DNA from: Streptococcus suis
Lineage (GTDB): Bacteria; Bacillota; Bacilli; Lactobacillales; Streptococcaceae
Length of the DNA stretch: 46,897 bases
Reading direction: 5' to 3'
NCBI RefSeq assembly: GCF_017601095.1
Contig: NZ_JAGFUX010000013.1
Span: 1 to 46,897 of the forward strand
Both the position numbers and the translations under genes were made by a program. Below, one piece after another: positions 36,401-45,922 of this stretch. How positions within the stretch are numbered: position 1 is the stretch's first letter; each line of letters starts with the position of its first letter. The notes under the pieces are model-generated. The model had not been told where the DNA came from, searched no databases, and was given only the letters and a program-made list of their open reading frames with translations.

Positions 36401-37176
36401 GTTCGCATAGCAAGATACTTGTCATAAGTCGCCTGCAATTGCTTGTGGAATTTTGAAGCTGAAAAGTCAATAGACCTAAGTTCTGTCTCAAATGTCGTAT
36501 GGCGGCAGTGGTCACTCCAATAGGTATCCAAAACCTTGAGCTCTGTTTCGGTTGGCACACGACCAATAGACTTGAAATAATCCTGAATAAAGAGCAGGTC
36601 TTCCACTTCCATGGCCAAACCAGCCTCACGCTTGTAAGTCGCAAACTCCTCCGCCCCATAGCCTACAAAAAAGTCCAAGGTCGGAATAGTCGTATCTGAC
36701 ACCGAAAACTCCTGAGCCACCAAAGGAGCATCCAAATCCTTGAAACGCGAATCCACAGGATTGAGCAAATAGTTCTTGATAGCAACTAACTCTTCTTCCT
36801 GCACATCACCGTTCAAGATGTAAAGCTGGCCTGTATTGACACGCACCTCCTGGCGACTGCCCAACAAGAGAAGGGCCTCTTGACTGCTGGCAGCCCGCTG
36901 GTCAAACTGACCAGGCAAAGCCTCAATAGCAAAATAAACCGCGTCTTCCAAGCCCAGTTCCGCTTCCGACAAGACCTTGTCCGTCACCTGCTCAGTAAAG
37001 ATGTGCTTGATGGCCTGCTCTAACAAGTCCTCCTCAAGATTGAAAACATCGTAAATCTGCACTAACCGCAAACTTGACAGGCTTGTCAACTGCAAATTAT
37101 GAGTCAACTCCTTACGAAGAGTCTCCGCCTTAATCTGAAAATCCGCCTTCTTCTCAACAAAAATCCGCTTCGCCAT
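33457..37176 (-). CDS. purL: Phosphoribosylformylglycinamidine synthase (single-chain)
   Basis: Amidates FGAR to FGAM (step 4). It is the long fused form of 1239 residues, with an N-terminal PurS-like domain, two AIR-synthetase-type halves ([20 protein letters not shown] around residue 310, [11 protein letters not shown] around 780) and a C-terminal glutaminase with [18 protein letters not shown] and the nucleophile Cys in GICNGFQAL. This contrasts with the PurS/Q/L trio of Bacillus but is usual in streptococci. The ATG at 37174-37176 is chosen over a TTG three codons earlier; AAGGA lies nine bases before it. Confidence 0.97.
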   Translation of the reverse strand: MAKRIFVEKKADFQIKAETLRKELTHNLQLTSLSSLRLVQIYDVFNLEEDLLEQAIKHIFTEQVTDKVLSEAELGLEDAVYFAIEALPGQFDQRAASSQEALLLLGSRQEVRVNTGQLYILNGDVQEEELVAIKNYLLNPVDSRFKDLDAPLVAQEFSVSDTTIPTLDFFVGYGAEEFATYKREAGLAMEVEDLLFIQDYFKSIGRVPTETELKVLDTYWSDHCRHTTFETELRSIDFSASKFHKQLQATYDKYLAMRTELGRTDKPQTLMDMATIFGRYERANGRLDDMEVSDEINACSVEIEVDVDGVKEPWLLMFKNETHNHPTEIEPFGGAATCIGGAIRDPLSGRSYVYQAMRISGAGDITQPLTATRPGKLPQQIISKTAAHGYSSYGNQIGLATTYVREYFHPGFVAKRMELGAVVGAAPKENVVREKPVAGDVVILLGGKTGRDGIGGATGSSKVQTVESVETAGAEVQKGNAIEERKIQRLFRNGNVTRLIKKSNDFGAGGVCVAIGELADGLEIDLDKVPLKYAGLNGTEIAISESQERMSVVIRPQDVDTFIAACRQENIHAVVVAKVTEKPNLVMTWNGQTIVDLERSFLDTNGVRVVVDAKVVDSTVNLPEMRKTSAETLQEDLKELLSDLNHASQKGLQTIFDSSVGRSTVNHPLGGRHQLTPTESSVQKLPVQHGVTTTASVMAQGYHPYLADWSPYHGAAYAVIEATARLVATGANWSKARFSYQEYFQRMDKQAERFGQPVAALLGSIEAQIQLGLPSIGGKDSMSGTFEDLTVPPTLVAFGVTTADSRKVLSPEFKAAGEHIYYLPGQILSEDIDFALIKSNFETFEKWQSDYVITAASAVKYGGVLESLALMSFGNQFGAEVELAELETSLTGQLGGFVFTSNEVIPDAVKIGQTTTDFTILVNGVSLAGQDLQAAFEGKLEEVYPTAFEQATDLQDVPAITSSAVLQAKETVEVPLVYIPVFPGTNSEYDSAKAFEQAGAKVNLVPFVTLDAECIEGSVDTMVDNIAKANILFFAGGFSAADEPDGSAKFIVTILRNAKVRSAIDSFIEKGGLIIGICNGFQALVKSGLLPYGNFEEAGETSPTLFYNDANQHVAKMVETRIANVNSPWLAGVQVGDIHAIPVSHGEGKFVVTDEEFTTLRDNGQIFSQYVDFAGQPSMDSKYNPNGSSHAIEGITSRNGQIIGKMGHSERYEDGLFQNIPGKKDQGLFVSAVRYFTGK

Positions 37177-37188
37177 TTTTTCCAATCC

Positions 37189-37896
37189 TTATTTCACTTC
37201 TTGTAACTTTGCCAATACGACCTCGTAAACCTCGGTCAAATCCCCGAGACCCCGACGAAAAACATCCTTGTCCAGATGGTTGCCATCCGCATCCCATAGA
37301 CGACAATTATCCGGAGAAAACTCATCCGCCAATACAATCTGACCAGAAGAGTCAATCCCAAATTCTAGCTTGAAATCCACCAAAGTCAACCCAATCTGAG
37401 CAAACAAGTCCTTCAAGAAACTATTGATACGACGCGTTTCTTCCTTGATATAGGCAATTTCTTCTGAACTAGCTAGATTAAGAAAAGCAATATGTTCATC
37501 GTTTATAAAAGGATCGTCTAACTCATCTTTTTTATAGTAAAATTCCACGATTGGAGTAACTAATGTAATTCCTTCTTCTACCCCAAAACGTTTTGAAAAA
37601 GAACCAGCGGTCACATTTCGCAAAACCACCTCCAGCGGAATAATCTCCACTTTTCTATTCAATTGCTCTGAATCTGACAAACGTTTGATAAAATGCGTCT
37701 TGACTCCAGCTTCATTCAACTTTTCAAAAATCAAGGATGAAATCAGATTGTTGAGCCGGCCCTTGCCCACAATCTGTTCTTTCTTACCACCATTAAAAGC
37801 TGTCGCCTGGTCCTTGTAAACCGCAACAATCTGGTCACTATCAGCCGTAGCGTAGATGTCTTTTGCTTTTCCTGAATAGAGAAGGTCAGTTTTCAT
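37189..37896 (-). CDS. purC: SAICAR synthetase
   Basis: Joins CAIR with aspartate (step 7). The 235 residues begin [20 protein letters not shown] and contain [29 protein letters not shown] and [20 protein letters not shown], all standard for the family. It is the first gene of purC-L-F-M-N-H and has promoter and PurBox-like sites upstream. A CGAACATT core lies between AAAGG and the ATG. Confidence 0.98.
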   Translation of the reverse strand: MKTDLLYSGKAKDIYATADSDQIVAVYKDQATAFNGGKKEQIVGKGRLNNLISSLIFEKLNEAGVKTHFIKRLSDSEQLNRKVEIIPLEVVLRNVTAGSFSKRFGVEEGITLVTPIVEFYYKKDELDDPFINDEHIAFLNLASSEEIAYIKEETRRINSFLKDLFAQIGLTLVDFKLEFGIDSSGQIVLADEFSPDNCRLWDADGNHLDKDVFRRGLGDLTEVYEVVLAKLQEVK

Positions 37897-37899
37897 GAG

Positions 37900-37907
37900 A
37901 ATGTTCG
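37900..37907 (-). promoter_or_regulatory. PurBox-like core near the purC start
   Basis: CGAACATT on the minus strand, which fits the CGAAYRTT core of Gram-positive PurR sites as I recall it. It lies between the weak ribosome-binding site AAAGG and the ATG. A second core is at 37951-37958. Confidence 0.5.
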
Positions 37908-37938
37908 CCTTTCATAAAATATTCTAGTCTTTTCGTTT

Positions 37939-37967
37939 ATTCTATCACATAATATTCGTGTTAACAA
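37939..37967 (-). promoter_or_regulatory. purC operon promoter with an internal PurBox-like core
   Basis: TTGTTA (37962-37967) and TAGAAT (37939-37944) are 17 bases apart. The CGAATATT core at 37951-37958 lies inside the spacer, so a bound PurR could block the polymerase there. Two cores about 44 bases apart suggest dimer or looped binding. Confidence 0.6.
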
Positions 37968-37992
37968 TTAAAAATCTAAAATACTATCGAAT

Positions 37993-38023
37993 AAAAAGAA
38001 AAACGCCCGTAATCTACGAACGT
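37993..38023 (-). terminator. Terminator overlapping the acpP stop codon
   Basis: On the minus strand ACGTTCG pairs with CGGGCGT (two G-U pairs) across TAGATTA, then TTTTTCTTTTT follows. The loop contains the acpP stop TAG, so the last codons are part of the stem. Confidence 0.7.
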
Positions 38024-38262
38024 TCTTTTAATTGACTCCAAATAAAATCCACAATATCTGCTAATGTTTCAAAGCGCTCAATCGCGGCATCTGGAACATC
38101 GACACCAAACTCGTCTTCCAAGGTCAATACGAATTCCATAATTTCCACTGAATCCGCAGCTATATTATCTGCTAATGAAGATTCTGCCTGCACTTGAAAA
38201 TCATCACCCTTCTCCTCTTGGATAATGGCAACAACCCGCTGATAAACCTGCTCTTTAGTCAT
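38014..38262 (-). CDS. acpP: Acyl carrier protein
   Basis: An 82-residue acidic carrier of acyl chains. The phosphopantetheine serine is in ADSVEIMEF (about residue 38), and the rest is the four-helix ACP fold ([20 protein letters not shown]). It overlaps the plsX stop by eight bases. Next to plsX it probably supplies acyl-ACP to PlsX for phospholipid synthesis. Streptococci usually have a second ACP in the fab cluster, so this may be the accessory copy. Confidence 0.92.
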   Translation of the reverse strand: MTKEQVYQRVVAIIQEEKGDDFQVQAESSLADNIAADSVEIMEFVLTLEDEFGVDVPDAAIERFETLADIVDFIWSQLKERS

Positions 38263-39262
38263 TACTGTCCTCCACTACTGAAAATTTCGCCACTGATTTT
38301 TCGACAATACCAGCCTCCAAAATCGAACGCGTCTGCTTAATGGTATAGAAAATCGACTGGGCATCACTAGACCCGTGCGCCTTGATAACTGGAGCCTTCA
38401 GTCCGAGCAAGACAGCACCGCCAGCCTTCTTATAATCCATAGCCCCCAGTGCCTTTTTAAGAGTCGGCTTGACCAAAAGACCACCCAATTTAGCACGCAG
38501 ACCGCCATTTTTGATAGAGCCCGTCAACTGACCGACGATGGATTTGGCCGTTCCCTCAATGGTTTTCAGCACAGCGTTTCCCGTGAAACCATCCGTCACA
38601 ACCACATCCGCCACGCTGTTGAGCAGCTCACGTGCCTCCACATTACCGATGAAGTTGATGGACTTGTCTTCTGACAAGAGTTTATAAGCCTCTTGGTGAA
38701 CTGGCGTGCCCTTGCTATCTTCCGTACCGTTGTTCAAAAGGGCTACACGAGGTTGCTTGACCCCACGCACATGCTCCGCGTAAAATGAGCCAAGGATACC
38801 ATACTGATAGAGGTGATGGGCTGTATTTTCAGCATTTGCTCCCAGGTCCATCATATCAAATCCCTTACCGTCCATAGTCGGCAAAGTAGACATAAGACCA
38901 GGACGGTCGATATGCTTGATACGGCCAACCACAAAGACACCTGCCGCCAAAAGAGCTCCTGTATTGCCAGCCGATAAGACCGCATCTGCCTGACCATCCT
39001 TGACAGCCTTGGTCGCTAGGACCATAGAAGCCTCTTTCTTACGACGAATCGCCTTGACAGGCTCATCATCTGAATTGATTTTCTCTGTCGTATGGATAAT
39101 GCTGACACGCTCTGTTGCGGTCAAATACTGCTTGATTTTAGCCTCATCACCATAAAGTTGAATTTCGATGTCTGGAAAGGCAGCCAAGGCTTGATTGACA
39201 CCTTCTACCACTGCCTGAGGGGCGTGGTCCCCACCCATGGCATCTACTGCAATACGTTTCAT
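38255..39262 (-). CDS. plsX: Phosphate acyltransferase PlsX
   Basis: Makes acyl-phosphate from acyl-ACP and phosphate, the first step of the PlsX/PlsY route to phosphatidic acid. It is a peripheral membrane enzyme. The 335-residue protein starts [20 protein letters not shown], contains [13 protein letters not shown] (about 96-108), [10 protein letters not shown] and [12 protein letters not shown]. Its start overlaps the recO stop by four bases, and acpP follows. Confidence 0.97.
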   Translation of the reverse strand: MKRIAVDAMGGDHAPQAVVEGVNQALAAFPDIEIQLYGDEAKIKQYLTATERVSIIHTTEKINSDDEPVKAIRRKKEASMVLATKAVKDGQADAVLSAGNTGALLAAGVFVVGRIKHIDRPGLMSTLPTMDGKGFDMMDLGANAENTAHHLYQYGILGSFYAEHVRGVKQPRVALLNNGTEDSKGTPVHQEAYKLLSEDKSINFIGNVEARELLNSVADVVVTDGFTGNAVLKTIEGTAKSIVGQLTGSIKNGGLRAKLGGLLVKPTLKKALGAMDYKKAGGAVLLGLKAPVIKAHGSSDAQSIFYTIKQTRSILEAGIVEKSVAKFSVVEDSND

Positions 39263-40041
39263 TCTGTTTCCTCATTTTCTGTTCTTGGTTTCATAATCTG
39301 TCCCCAAGAAGACAAATCATCTATAAATTTCTTGGATTTCAAGTGGATACCCACATATTCCTCATAAACTTGGTCGATAAAAAGCCGTAACTTCTGCTTC
39401 ATCTCAGGCTTGATGGAAATAGTTTCCAAATCATCAAAGGAAATGGCCTGAAATTGATCAAGTAGGTAGGGAACATTAGGGTCCAGATAAGCCCGCTTCT
39501 CATCATCCTGATAGTGTTGCGGACACAAGACACCGCTGTACTTGTAGGAATAGTCAAAAGGCAAGCCAACCCGATGACAAAAAGCACACTCATGAAAATT
39601 CAGGCTGACACCAAAACGTCCCAAGAGCTGAATTTCAAAGATATTGGTCAAGACTTCATAATCCAAACCCGACTCCATCAAATCCAAGGTCTTGACCAAA
39701 AAAGCAAAGAGGGCTGGATCATAAACCTTATCCTGCAAGGCAGCATCTGCCAAGGCCAGGATATAGGTCGCATAGCTGAGCTTAAAAATATCACCGTTAA
39801 TATCCTTAAACGGCTGTACCTGATGAAAATCTTCGATATAAGATAGACCATCATCATTGATTTTGACGATAAAATCCGCATAGGTCAAAGGCTGAATAGC
39901 AGCAACCAGCTTGGACTTAGAAGCATGTTTCACGAAAAACATTCGCTTGCCAGCCTTCTCCGTAAAAATCTTGACCAGCTTGTCATCTTCTCGAAAATTC
40001 CGATTATAAAGGACTAATCCTCTGGTTTCAATTCGTTCCAT
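39259..40041 (-). CDS. recO: DNA repair protein RecO
   Basis: The RecFOR loader that anneals single strands and exchanges SSB for RecA. The 260-residue protein starts [20 protein letters not shown] with the N-terminal OB fold (about 1-80). The zinc-binding C-terminal part includes CAFC (about 152-155) and CPQHY. It overlaps araT by 14 bases and plsX by four. Confidence 0.93.
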   Translation of the reverse strand: MERIETRGLVLYNRNFREDDKLVKIFTEKAGKRMFFVKHASKSKLVAAIQPLTYADFIVKINDDGLSYIEDFHQVQPFKDINGDIFKLSYATYILALADAALQDKVYDPALFAFLVKTLDLMESGLDYEVLTNIFEIQLLGRFGVSLNFHECAFCHRVGLPFDYSYKYSGVLCPQHYQDDEKRAYLDPNVPYLLDQFQAISFDDLETISIKPEMKQKLRLFIDQVYEEYVGIHLKSKKFIDDLSSWGQIMKPRTENEETE

Positions 40042-41206
40042 TTTCTTCTAGATACTCTTTCAAGCGAGCCATAGCCGTCTGAATGGTCTCCATACTTGCT
40101 GCGTAGGAAATCCGCACATATCCTTCACCATACTGACCAAAGGCTGCACCTGGAATAAAGGCCACCGCTTTCTTTCTCGCAAAGTCTTGCAAGAAGCTAA
40201 AGGAATCTTGATTATAACCCGCAGGAATTTTTGCAAAGATATAGAATGCACCGTCAGGCTTGATAATCTCAAAGCCAAGGTCCGTCATCTTCTCGATGAT
40301 GTAATCCCTACGCTTGACGTACTCCGCCCGCATCGGAAGAGCATCATCCTTACCGTTTTTCAAAGCCTCAACCGCACCATACTGCATAGCAGTTGACGCT
40401 GCCGTCACAAGATACTGGTGACTCTTGATGATTTGAGCGATAATGGGAGCCTGACTCATAATCAAGCCAATCCGCCAACCTGTCATGGCATGGGACTTGG
40501 ACAAACCCTGAATCAAAATTGTCTGCTCTGGCAAAAACTCTGCAATTGAAGTATGAGGCTGACCAGTATAGGTCAACTCCGCATATACCTCATCCGACAG
40601 GACAAAAATAGGATACTTACGCAAGACATCTGCAAAGGCCTGAATCTGCTCACGAGAGTAAGTCACCCCCGTTGGATTGGCAGGATAGTTGAGAATGACA
40701 GCTTTTAGCTTATCCCCCTGCTCAATAATCGCCTCTTCCAACATCTCAGGTGTCAACACAAAATCATTTGCCGTCGTATCGATTTCAACGATTTCTGCTC
40801 CTACCATATTAACAATAGGCTCATAGCCAGGATAGGCAGGGGCAGGTAAAAGAACCGTATCCCCAGCCTCCAAAATAGCTACAAGGCTTGCTGACAAAGC
40901 CTCTGTCGCACCGATTGTAGAGAGAATTTCTGTATCTGGATTGTAATGCAAATTATATTTTTCAGCCACAAACTCCGCCGCAGCCTGACGCAACTCCAAA
41001 AGTCCAGCCATACCAGTATAATAACTCTTGTTCGCATCGATAGCAGCCTTAGCTGCTTCTTTTACATGGTCTGGCGTTGTAAAATCAGGCTCTCCCAAAG
41101 TCAGTTTCAAAATCCCTGGAACATCTGAAATGGACTGATCAAACTGACGAATCATCGAAACTTCGATGCGGTCTAAATTCTTATTAAAACGGTCATGTAA
41201 CTTCAT
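40028..41206 (-). CDS. araT: Aromatic-type aminotransferase (AraT/PatA-like)
   Basis: A class I PLP aminotransferase of 392 residues. The start is the ATG at 41204-41206 ([18 protein letters not shown]) with GGGGG seven bases upstream; seven further in-frame codons exist but add no conserved sequence. Motifs are [12 protein letters not shown] (about 175-186) and the PLP lysine in [14 protein letters not shown] (about 230-243). Relatives transaminate aromatic amino acids and leucine. The preferred substrate cannot be read from the sequence. It is the first gene of araT-recO-plsX-acpP. Confidence 0.9.
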   Translation of the reverse strand: MKLHDRFNKNLDRIEVSMIRQFDQSISDVPGILKLTLGEPDFTTPDHVKEAAKAAIDANKSYYTGMAGLLELRQAAAEFVAEKYNLHYNPDTEILSTIGATEALSASLVAILEAGDTVLLPAPAYPGYEPIVNMVGAEIVEIDTTANDFVLTPEMLEEAIIEQGDKLKAVILNYPANPTGVTYSREQIQAFADVLRKYPIFVLSDEVYAELTYTGQPHTSIAEFLPEQTILIQGLSKSHAMTGWRIGLIMSQAPIIAQIIKSHQYLVTAASTAMQYGAVEALKNGKDDALPMRAEYVKRRDYIIEKMTDLGFEIIKPDGAFYIFAKIPAGYNQDSFSFLQDFARKKAVAFIPGAAFGQYGEGYVRISYAASMETIQTAMARLKEYLEENGTN

Positions 41207-41261
41207 AGCAGGCCCCCTTAAACTCATAATTGTATTCGAACTAAAAAGCTAGTGATTTAGA

Positions 41262-41366
41262 TATAGTCATTTGAATTAACTTTGATACATCGTCACTTTC
41301 GGCTTGCCGTACTTCAGTACAGCCTGCACCTCAGTTCCTTGTCTGAAAGCTCTTCACTCGACTATA
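41262..41366. repeat. MITE-like element in the prs-araT gap
   Basis: About 105 bp bounded by TATAGTC and GACTATA, with a central GTACT/AGTAC hairpin flanked by GGC/GCC. It lies within a 283-base gap. From memory such elements recur in S. suis, but only one copy is in this window and I cannot assign a name. Confidence 0.5.
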
Positions 41367-41457
41367 AATCCCCTTGAAGTCCTACCAACTTCCGAGCAGT
41401 TTCCTAACATCATACGCTTTTCTTAATGTTCTCATTAATTATATAAGAATATTATAC

Positions 41458-41483
41458 CAAAAAGAAGAGCCTGACGGCTCTTC
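41458..41483 (-). terminator. Terminator of prs
   Basis: GAAGAGCC pairs with GGCTCTTC across a four-base loop, followed on the minus strand by TTTTTGG. It lies seven bases beyond the prs stop. Confidence 0.9.
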
Positions 41484-41489
41484 CAACTA

Positions 41490-42458
41490 TTATTTGATAA
41501 TCTTTGTTTCAAATAGAGGTGATAGTGGACGTTTTTCATGGATACGAATAATGGCATCAGCCAACAAGTCAGCTGTCGAGATGTGCTCAATCTTGTCAAT
41601 CAAACGTTCTTGAGGAATCTCAATAGTATCCAAGACCACCAGTTTTTCAATAGCTGACTTGGTGATATTGTCCATAGCTGGTCCTGACAAAACAGGGTGG
41701 GTACAAGAGGCATATACAGCTGTTGCACCAGCCTCCGCCAAGGCATCTGCCGCATGACAGATAGTCCCTGCCGTGTCAATCATATCATCAATTAGGATAC
41801 AAGTCTTACCCTCGATATTTCCGATGATATTCATAACTTCAGATGTATTCATCTTATCGACACTACGACGCTTGTCAATAATTGCAATTGGAGTTTTCAA
41901 GAATTGCGCCAGTTTACGAGCACGGGTCACACCACCATGGTCTGGAGAAACCACCACATAGCCATCACCTGTCATCCCACGACGCTCAAAATAATCCGCA
42001 ATAAGTGGTGCCCCCATCAAATGATCCACAGGAATATCAAAGAATCCTTGAATCTGGGCAGCATGGAGGTCAATGGTCAACAAACGATCCACTCCAGCAG
42101 TTTCCAGCATATTAGCAACCAATTTTGATGTGATTGGCTCACGAGCACGAGCCTTACGATCCTGACGAGCATAGCCGTAATAAGGAACAACAACATTTAT
42201 CGACTCAGCAGATGCCCGTTTCAAAGCATCTACCATGATCAAAATTTCCATTAAATTATCATTTACAGGTGAACTAGTAGATTGAAGGATGAAAACGTGA
42301 CTGCCACGAATTGATTCTTCAATATTTACTTGAATTTCACCATCTGAAAATTGACGAACACTTGATTTCCCCAAAGGAATTCCAATTTTTTTTGCAACCT
42401 TCTCTGCTAACTGTTGATTGGACGAAAGTGCAAACAACTTTAAGTCGGTAAACGCCAT
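41490..42458 (-). CDS. prs: Ribose-phosphate pyrophosphokinase
   Basis: Makes PRPP from ribose 5-phosphate and ATP; PRPP is the precursor for the purine genes downstream. The 322-residue protein has the flexible loop [15 protein letters not shown], the PRPP region [15 protein letters not shown] and the phosphate loop [20 protein letters not shown] precedes the ATG. It is monocistronic between promoter 42488-42516 and its own terminator. Confidence 0.98.
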   Translation of the reverse strand: MAFTDLKLFALSSNQQLAEKVAKKIGIPLGKSSVRQFSDGEIQVNIEESIRGSHVFILQSTSSPVNDNLMEILIMVDALKRASAESINVVVPYYGYARQDRKARAREPITSKLVANMLETAGVDRLLTIDLHAAQIQGFFDIPVDHLMGAPLIADYFERRGMTGDGYVVVSPDHGGVTRARKLAQFLKTPIAIIDKRRSVDKMNTSEVMNIIGNIEGKTCILIDDMIDTAGTICHAADALAEAGATAVYASCTHPVLSGPAMDNITKSAIEKLVVLDTIEIPQERLIDKIEHISTADLLADAIIRIHEKRPLSPLFETKIIK

Positions 42459-42487
42459 GATATCCTCCTAGATTTTTCTACTCTACT

Positions 42488-42516
42488 ATTTTAAACCTTT
42501 TTAGACCAATTTTCAA
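42488..42516 (-). promoter_or_regulatory. prs promoter with direct-repeat candidate operator
   Basis: TTGAAA (42511-42516) and TAAAAT (42488-42493) are 17 bases apart. AATTGGTCT occurs twice on the minus strand (42503-42511 and 42527-42535), 24 bases apart. One copy overlaps the -35 edge. The repeat could bind a regulator. Confidence 0.7.
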
Positions 42517-42548
42517 ACAAAAATAAAGACCAATTCCATCTTACCCCA

Positions 42549-42579
42549 GAAAAATAGACCCTTGTTACCAAAGGTCTAT
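42549..42579 (-). terminator. Terminator of pcsB
   Basis: ATAGACC pairs with GGTCTAT around an inner TTGG/CAA stem, followed by TTTTTC on the minus strand. Confidence 0.85.
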
Positions 42580-42588
42580 GAAAGATGA

Positions 42589-43890
42589 TTAAGGATAAAT
42601 GTAACCTGTTACGCCATTAGCTGCTGGATTGAACCAACCACGGAAGTTACCAACATATTGGTTCCCGTTATAGTTTGATTCCACAACTTGGATTTGAGAT
42701 CCATTTACAGCTGTTACAACCGCAACGTGTCCGTATGCACCAGAAGTCCAAACTGCTACCGCGCCGACTACAGGTGTCGAACCAGTACTGAAGCCTGCCG
42801 CAGATGCTGAGTAGAGCCACTGGTTAGCATTACCCCAGTAGTTGCCAACCCAAGGAGCGGCTTGTTTTACACCCCAAGTACACTGACCTACTGGATATGT
42901 ATTGCCACTGCTACTGTTTCTTGATGCTACAGAAGCATTATTTGATGCTGTGGTTGTGGTAGTTGTTGTAGTAGTTGTGCTAGAAGCCACTGTTGTGGTA
43001 GCGGTAGCTGGCGCAGCTTGAGTGGAACTTGCCACTGCTGTTGAAGAGCTACTAGCTGCTGGTGTAGAAGCTGCCGAACTTGCACTAGATTGTGCTGGTG
43101 TGGCTGCCGGAGCTGATGTTTGGACAACTGCTGCTACAGCCTGCTGTTGTTGTTGCGCCAACTTAGCTTGCTGTGCTTCATAGGCTGCTTGCTCTTCTGC
43201 TGCCTTACGAGCTGCTTCTTCTGCTGCTGCTTTTTGCGCTAGCAAAGCTGCTTTTTCATTTTCAGCGGTTGTTTTTTCAGCTGCAAGGTTCAATTGTGCA
43301 ACTTTAAGAGCTGCTTCTTGTGTTTTCAATTCTTGAGCTGCATCGTCCAATTTTTTCCAGTTTGCTTCAACTGTATTGATAGCTTCCTGGTTAGCTTTTT
43401 GTTTTTCTTCGATTGCGACTTTATCAGTTTTTTGCTGTTCCAACATACGGTTGTTTGCTGAAACAATTTCACGCATTGCATTAACACGTGATAAAGCATC
43501 AACGATATTTTTTGAATCGAGGATTGTATTAATGTAAGAGCTTGCTGAGCCATCTGTCTGAGCACTACGAGCTTGCTCTTTCAAAGCGGCATCGCGAGAA
43601 ACGATATCAGCAGCCAAACGTTCGATTTCAGCACTCAAAGCTTTTGATTCTGCTTCAAGACGCTCATTCTCAGCAGTTAATTCAGCTTGCTCTGCAACGA
43701 TAGCATCTACTTGAGCTTGAAGAGCATCAACCTGCTCTTGAGCAGCTTGTTGTTGAGCTGTAATTGCGTTGATTTTTGCATCTTGTGCAGCAATCTGACT
43801 ATCTGTGTTTGCTTGCACAACAGCTACATTTCCTGCTTGAGTTAATACAATTGTACTCAATAACAATGTAGCCATGATTTTTTTCTTCAT
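42589..43890 (-). CDS. pcsB: Peptidoglycan hydrolase PcsB (CHAP domain)
   Basis: A 433-residue exported hydrolase for daughter-cell separation, controlled in pneumococcus through FtsEX. The signal peptide (1-28) is followed by a coiled coil of about 200 residues (30-230; rich in Gln, Ala and Glu). An Ala/Ser/Thr linker (235-320) includes a run of threonines. The CHAP domain starts near residue 332 (YPVGQCTWG), with C337, H388 and E404 as the likely active site. It lies downstream of mreCD. A WalR-type box upstream fits the known VicR control of pcsB in streptococci. Confidence 0.95.
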   Translation of the reverse strand: MKKKIMATLLLSTIVLTQAGNVAVVQANTDSQIAAQDAKINAITAQQQAAQEQVDALQAQVDAIVAEQAELTAENERLEAESKALSAEIERLAADIVSRDAALKEQARSAQTDGSASSYINTILDSKNIVDALSRVNAMREIVSANNRMLEQQKTDKVAIEEKQKANQEAINTVEANWKKLDDAAQELKTQEAALKVAQLNLAAEKTTAENEKAALLAQKAAAEEAARKAAEEQAAYEAQQAKLAQQQQQAVAAVVQTSAPAATPAQSSASSAASTPAASSSSTAVASSTQAAPATATTTVASSTTTTTTTTTTASNNASVASRNSSSGNTYPVGQCTWGVKQAAPWVGNYWGNANQWLYSASAAGFSTGSTPVVGAVAVWTSGAYGHVAVVTAVNGSQIQVVESNYNGNQYVGNFRGWFNPAANGVTGYIYP

Positions 43891-43934
43891 ACGAATGAAC
43901 TCCTCTAAACTCTTCTATTCTTTATGACATTACC

Positions 43935-43978
43935 ATTTTAACAAAAAAAATGCGTAAATATATTACGCAATTATTACA
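43935..43978 (-). promoter_or_regulatory. WalR/VicR box and -10 of pcsB
   Basis: TGTAAT-AATTG-CGTAAT (43962-43978) fits the WalR box TGTHAH-N5-TGTHAH with one mismatch. It covers the -35 region of a TAAAAT -10 (43935-43940). The native -35 is poor (ATATAT), as expected for an activator-dependent promoter. Confidence 0.6.
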
Positions 43979-43981
43979 TTT

Positions 43982-44500
43982 CTATGTCTTATTTGTAATT
44001 CCAAAAAGCCGATTTAACAAGGGGTTTGAGATGATGAATAAGAGGCTATTAAAGACTAATGTCGGAAATAAGTAATACATGATAAAAATAAATATTGACA
44101 GATTTGTCATTCCAAAGAGACGTGCTAAGACAAAGCTTGAGGTTTCAAAAAAGAATGTCCAAATCACCAAGAGTGAAAGAATTGAAAACCAACGGAATTG
44201 AATTTTTTCAAAGAGAGAAGCTGTGAAAAAAGCCATTAATGGAAAAATACAGGTCGCCATTCCCAAAATATTGAAATAATAGATATCGTACAAAAGCCCA
44301 AAAAAACTGAACCAAGCAATCAAACTAAACGTTGAAAAATACGGTATGGCATACAGTGCAACAATAAAAAATAATTGACTGCTAATCGACCAAATACCAG
44401 GTGCAAAATTCCCCAATAAATGAGTAATTTGCCCGTCTAAAAGAAAACTGACAAATAAAATCAAGGGCGAAAATAGAATAAGTTGGCGGAACTTCATCAT
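43982..44500 (-). CDS. mreD: Rod shape-determining protein MreD
   Basis: A 172-residue integral membrane protein with five to six hydrophobic segments (for example LFSPLILFVSFLLDG near the start). It acts with MreC in peripheral peptidoglycan synthesis in streptococci. It overlaps mreC by four bases (ATGA) and has no other domain. The sequence is poorly conserved in this family, so the assignment rests on position and topology. Confidence 0.9.
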   Translation of the reverse strand: MMKFRQLILFSPLILFVSFLLDGQITHLLGNFAPGIWSISSQLFFIVALYAIPYFSTFSLIAWFSFFGLLYDIYYFNILGMATCIFPLMAFFTASLFEKIQFRWFSILSLLVIWTFFFETSSFVLARLFGMTNLSIFIFIMYYLFPTLVFNSLLFIISNPLLNRLFGITNKT

Positions 44501-45321
44501 GACATCACCACCAATACGGAATAAATAGTTGAAAAATCAGCTGTTGGTTCAATATAAACTTGACGATTCAAATTCCCAGAACTCGTTACTACTTCACTTA
44601 CTGTCCCAATTTGGATATTAGCTGGACTAGTTCCTGCTAGATCACTCGTTACAACAGCATTACCAACCGTCAAATCAGCGCTGCTATTTAATTGTGAAAT
44701 AATCAATCGATTGCTATCCGTGTCATAGCCTGATAAAATTCCGTAAACATCTGTATCCCCATTTTCAATACGAATGGCAATTTTTTTCAAGTCATCAGAA
44801 TTCGTCAACAATGACACCGCAGCAGAATCATCATACACATTTTCTACCATCCCAATCAATCCACCATTCGCCATCACCAACTGCCCTTCCAAAATACCAC
44901 TACTGCTCCCTGCGTTAATCGTTAACGAATTGACCCATGACGCGGGATTACGTACCAAGACATTTGCAGAAAGAAAGGTTGCTAATTGATTGGAAGAAAC
45001 AGTTCCCAAATCAGATTGGAGGGCAGCTAACTCTTCTTTTAAAGATGCATTCTCAGCTTTCAAAGAATCCACTTCTGCAAGACCTGCCTTCAACTCCTTA
45101 TTCTCTTGATAAGTATTCATCAAATCAACAACAGCATCCTTCTGAGCTGAAATATAATGTACAGGAATTGATAAAACTGAGTGAATAGCATCAAACGAAG
45201 AATGCACAAAAGGTGTTATATATGGAATTGTAACAGATTGCTGAATCGACAAAAACAGCAATGAAAAAGAAACCACAAAAAAAAGTGATACAGCAACAAT
45301 AGCCTTAGCAAAACGATTCAT
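44497..45321 (-). CDS. mreC: Rod shape-determining protein MreC
   Basis: A 274-residue bitopic membrane protein with one N-terminal membrane segment (about 6-26), a periplasm-facing coiled coil (about 60-110; NKELKAGLAEVDSLKAENAS) and a beta-rich C-terminal domain. It organises peripheral wall synthesis with MreD and PBPs. The ATG at 45319-45321 is chosen because TTGAGG lies upstream; a TTG four codons earlier overlaps that site. Only 24 bases separate it from the tRNA terminator. Confidence 0.93.
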   Translation of the reverse strand: MNRFAKAIVAVSLFFVVSFSLLFLSIQQSVTIPYITPFVHSSFDAIHSVLSIPVHYISAQKDAVVDLMNTYQENKELKAGLAEVDSLKAENASLKEELAALQSDLGTVSSNQLATFLSANVLVRNPASWVNSLTINAGSSSGILEGQLVMANGGLIGMVENVYDDSAAVSLLTNSDDLKKIAIRIENGDTDVYGILSGYDTDSNRLIISQLNSSADLTVGNAVVTSDLAGTSPANIQIGTVSEVVTSSGNLNRQVYIEPTADFSTIYSVLVVMS

Positions 45322-45344
45322 AGATAACCTCAAACAAGAAAAAG

Positions 45345-45380
45345 ATACAAGAAAACGAGAATATCAAAATGATAATCTCG
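45345..45380 (-). terminator. Terminator of the tRNA array
   Basis: CGAGA/TCTCG with inner ATCA/TGAT and a short loop, followed on the minus strand by TTTTCTTG. It ends 24 bases before the mreC ATG. Confidence 0.75.
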
Positions 45381-45387
45381 TCTACTA

Positions 45388-45475
45388 CGGAGAATAAGGG
45401 ATTCGAACCCTTGCGCCAGTTACCCGACCTAACGATTTAGCAAACCGTCCTCTTCAGCCTCTTGAGTAATTCTCC
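45388..45475 (-). tRNA. tRNA-Ser(GCU)
   Basis: 88 bases with a long variable arm. Acceptor GGAGAAT/ATTCTCC, discriminator G, anticodon GCT in the loop TTGCTAA. CCA is not encoded. Last tRNA before the terminator. Confidence 0.95.
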
Positions 45476-45485
45476 AATATATTAA

Positions 45486-45559
<74 letters not shown>

Positions 45560-45580
45560 AAGGTAAGAACTTGGGTATAA

Positions 45581-45653
45581 TGGCGCGAGACGGAATCGAA
45601 CCGCCGACACATGGAGCTTCAATCCATTGCTCTACCAACTGAGCTACCGAGCC
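45581..45653 (-). tRNA. tRNA-Phe(GAA)
   Basis: 73 bases; anticodon GAA in TTGAAGC. The acceptor GGCTCGG/TCGCGCC carries a T4-C69 mismatch and a G7-T66 wobble. All other stems are standard. Confidence 0.93.
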
Positions 45654-45656
45654 AAA

Positions 45657-45730
<74 letters not shown>

Positions 45731-45739
45731 TTAGTAATA

Positions 45740-45829
45740 AGGAGGATGTGGGATTCGAACCCACGCACGCTTTTACACGCCTGACGGTTTTCAAGACCGT
45801 TCCCTTCAGCCGGACTTGGGTAATCCTCC
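45740..45829 (-). tRNA. tRNA-Ser(UGA)
   Basis: 90 bases with a long variable arm; acceptor GGAGGAT/ATCCTCC, anticodon TGA in CTTGAAA. The discriminator reads T rather than the G usual for serine tRNAs. Confidence 0.93.
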
Positions 45830-45837
45830 AAAAAAAG

Positions 45838-45911
45838 TGGACCTTGTAGGACTTGAACCTACGACCGCTCGGTTATGAGCCGAGAGCTCTAACCAGCTGA
45901 GCTAAAGGTCC
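45838..45911 (-). tRNA. tRNA-Ile2(CAU), probably lysidine-modified
   Basis: 74 bases; anticodon CAT in CTCATAA. Acceptor GGACCTT/AAGGTCC has C4-G69 and C5-G68, the pairs that TilS recognises in E. coli Ile2. It also resembles Bacillus Ile2. It is often annotated as Met. Confidence 0.8.
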
Positions 45912-45922
45912 AGCAACAAGTA

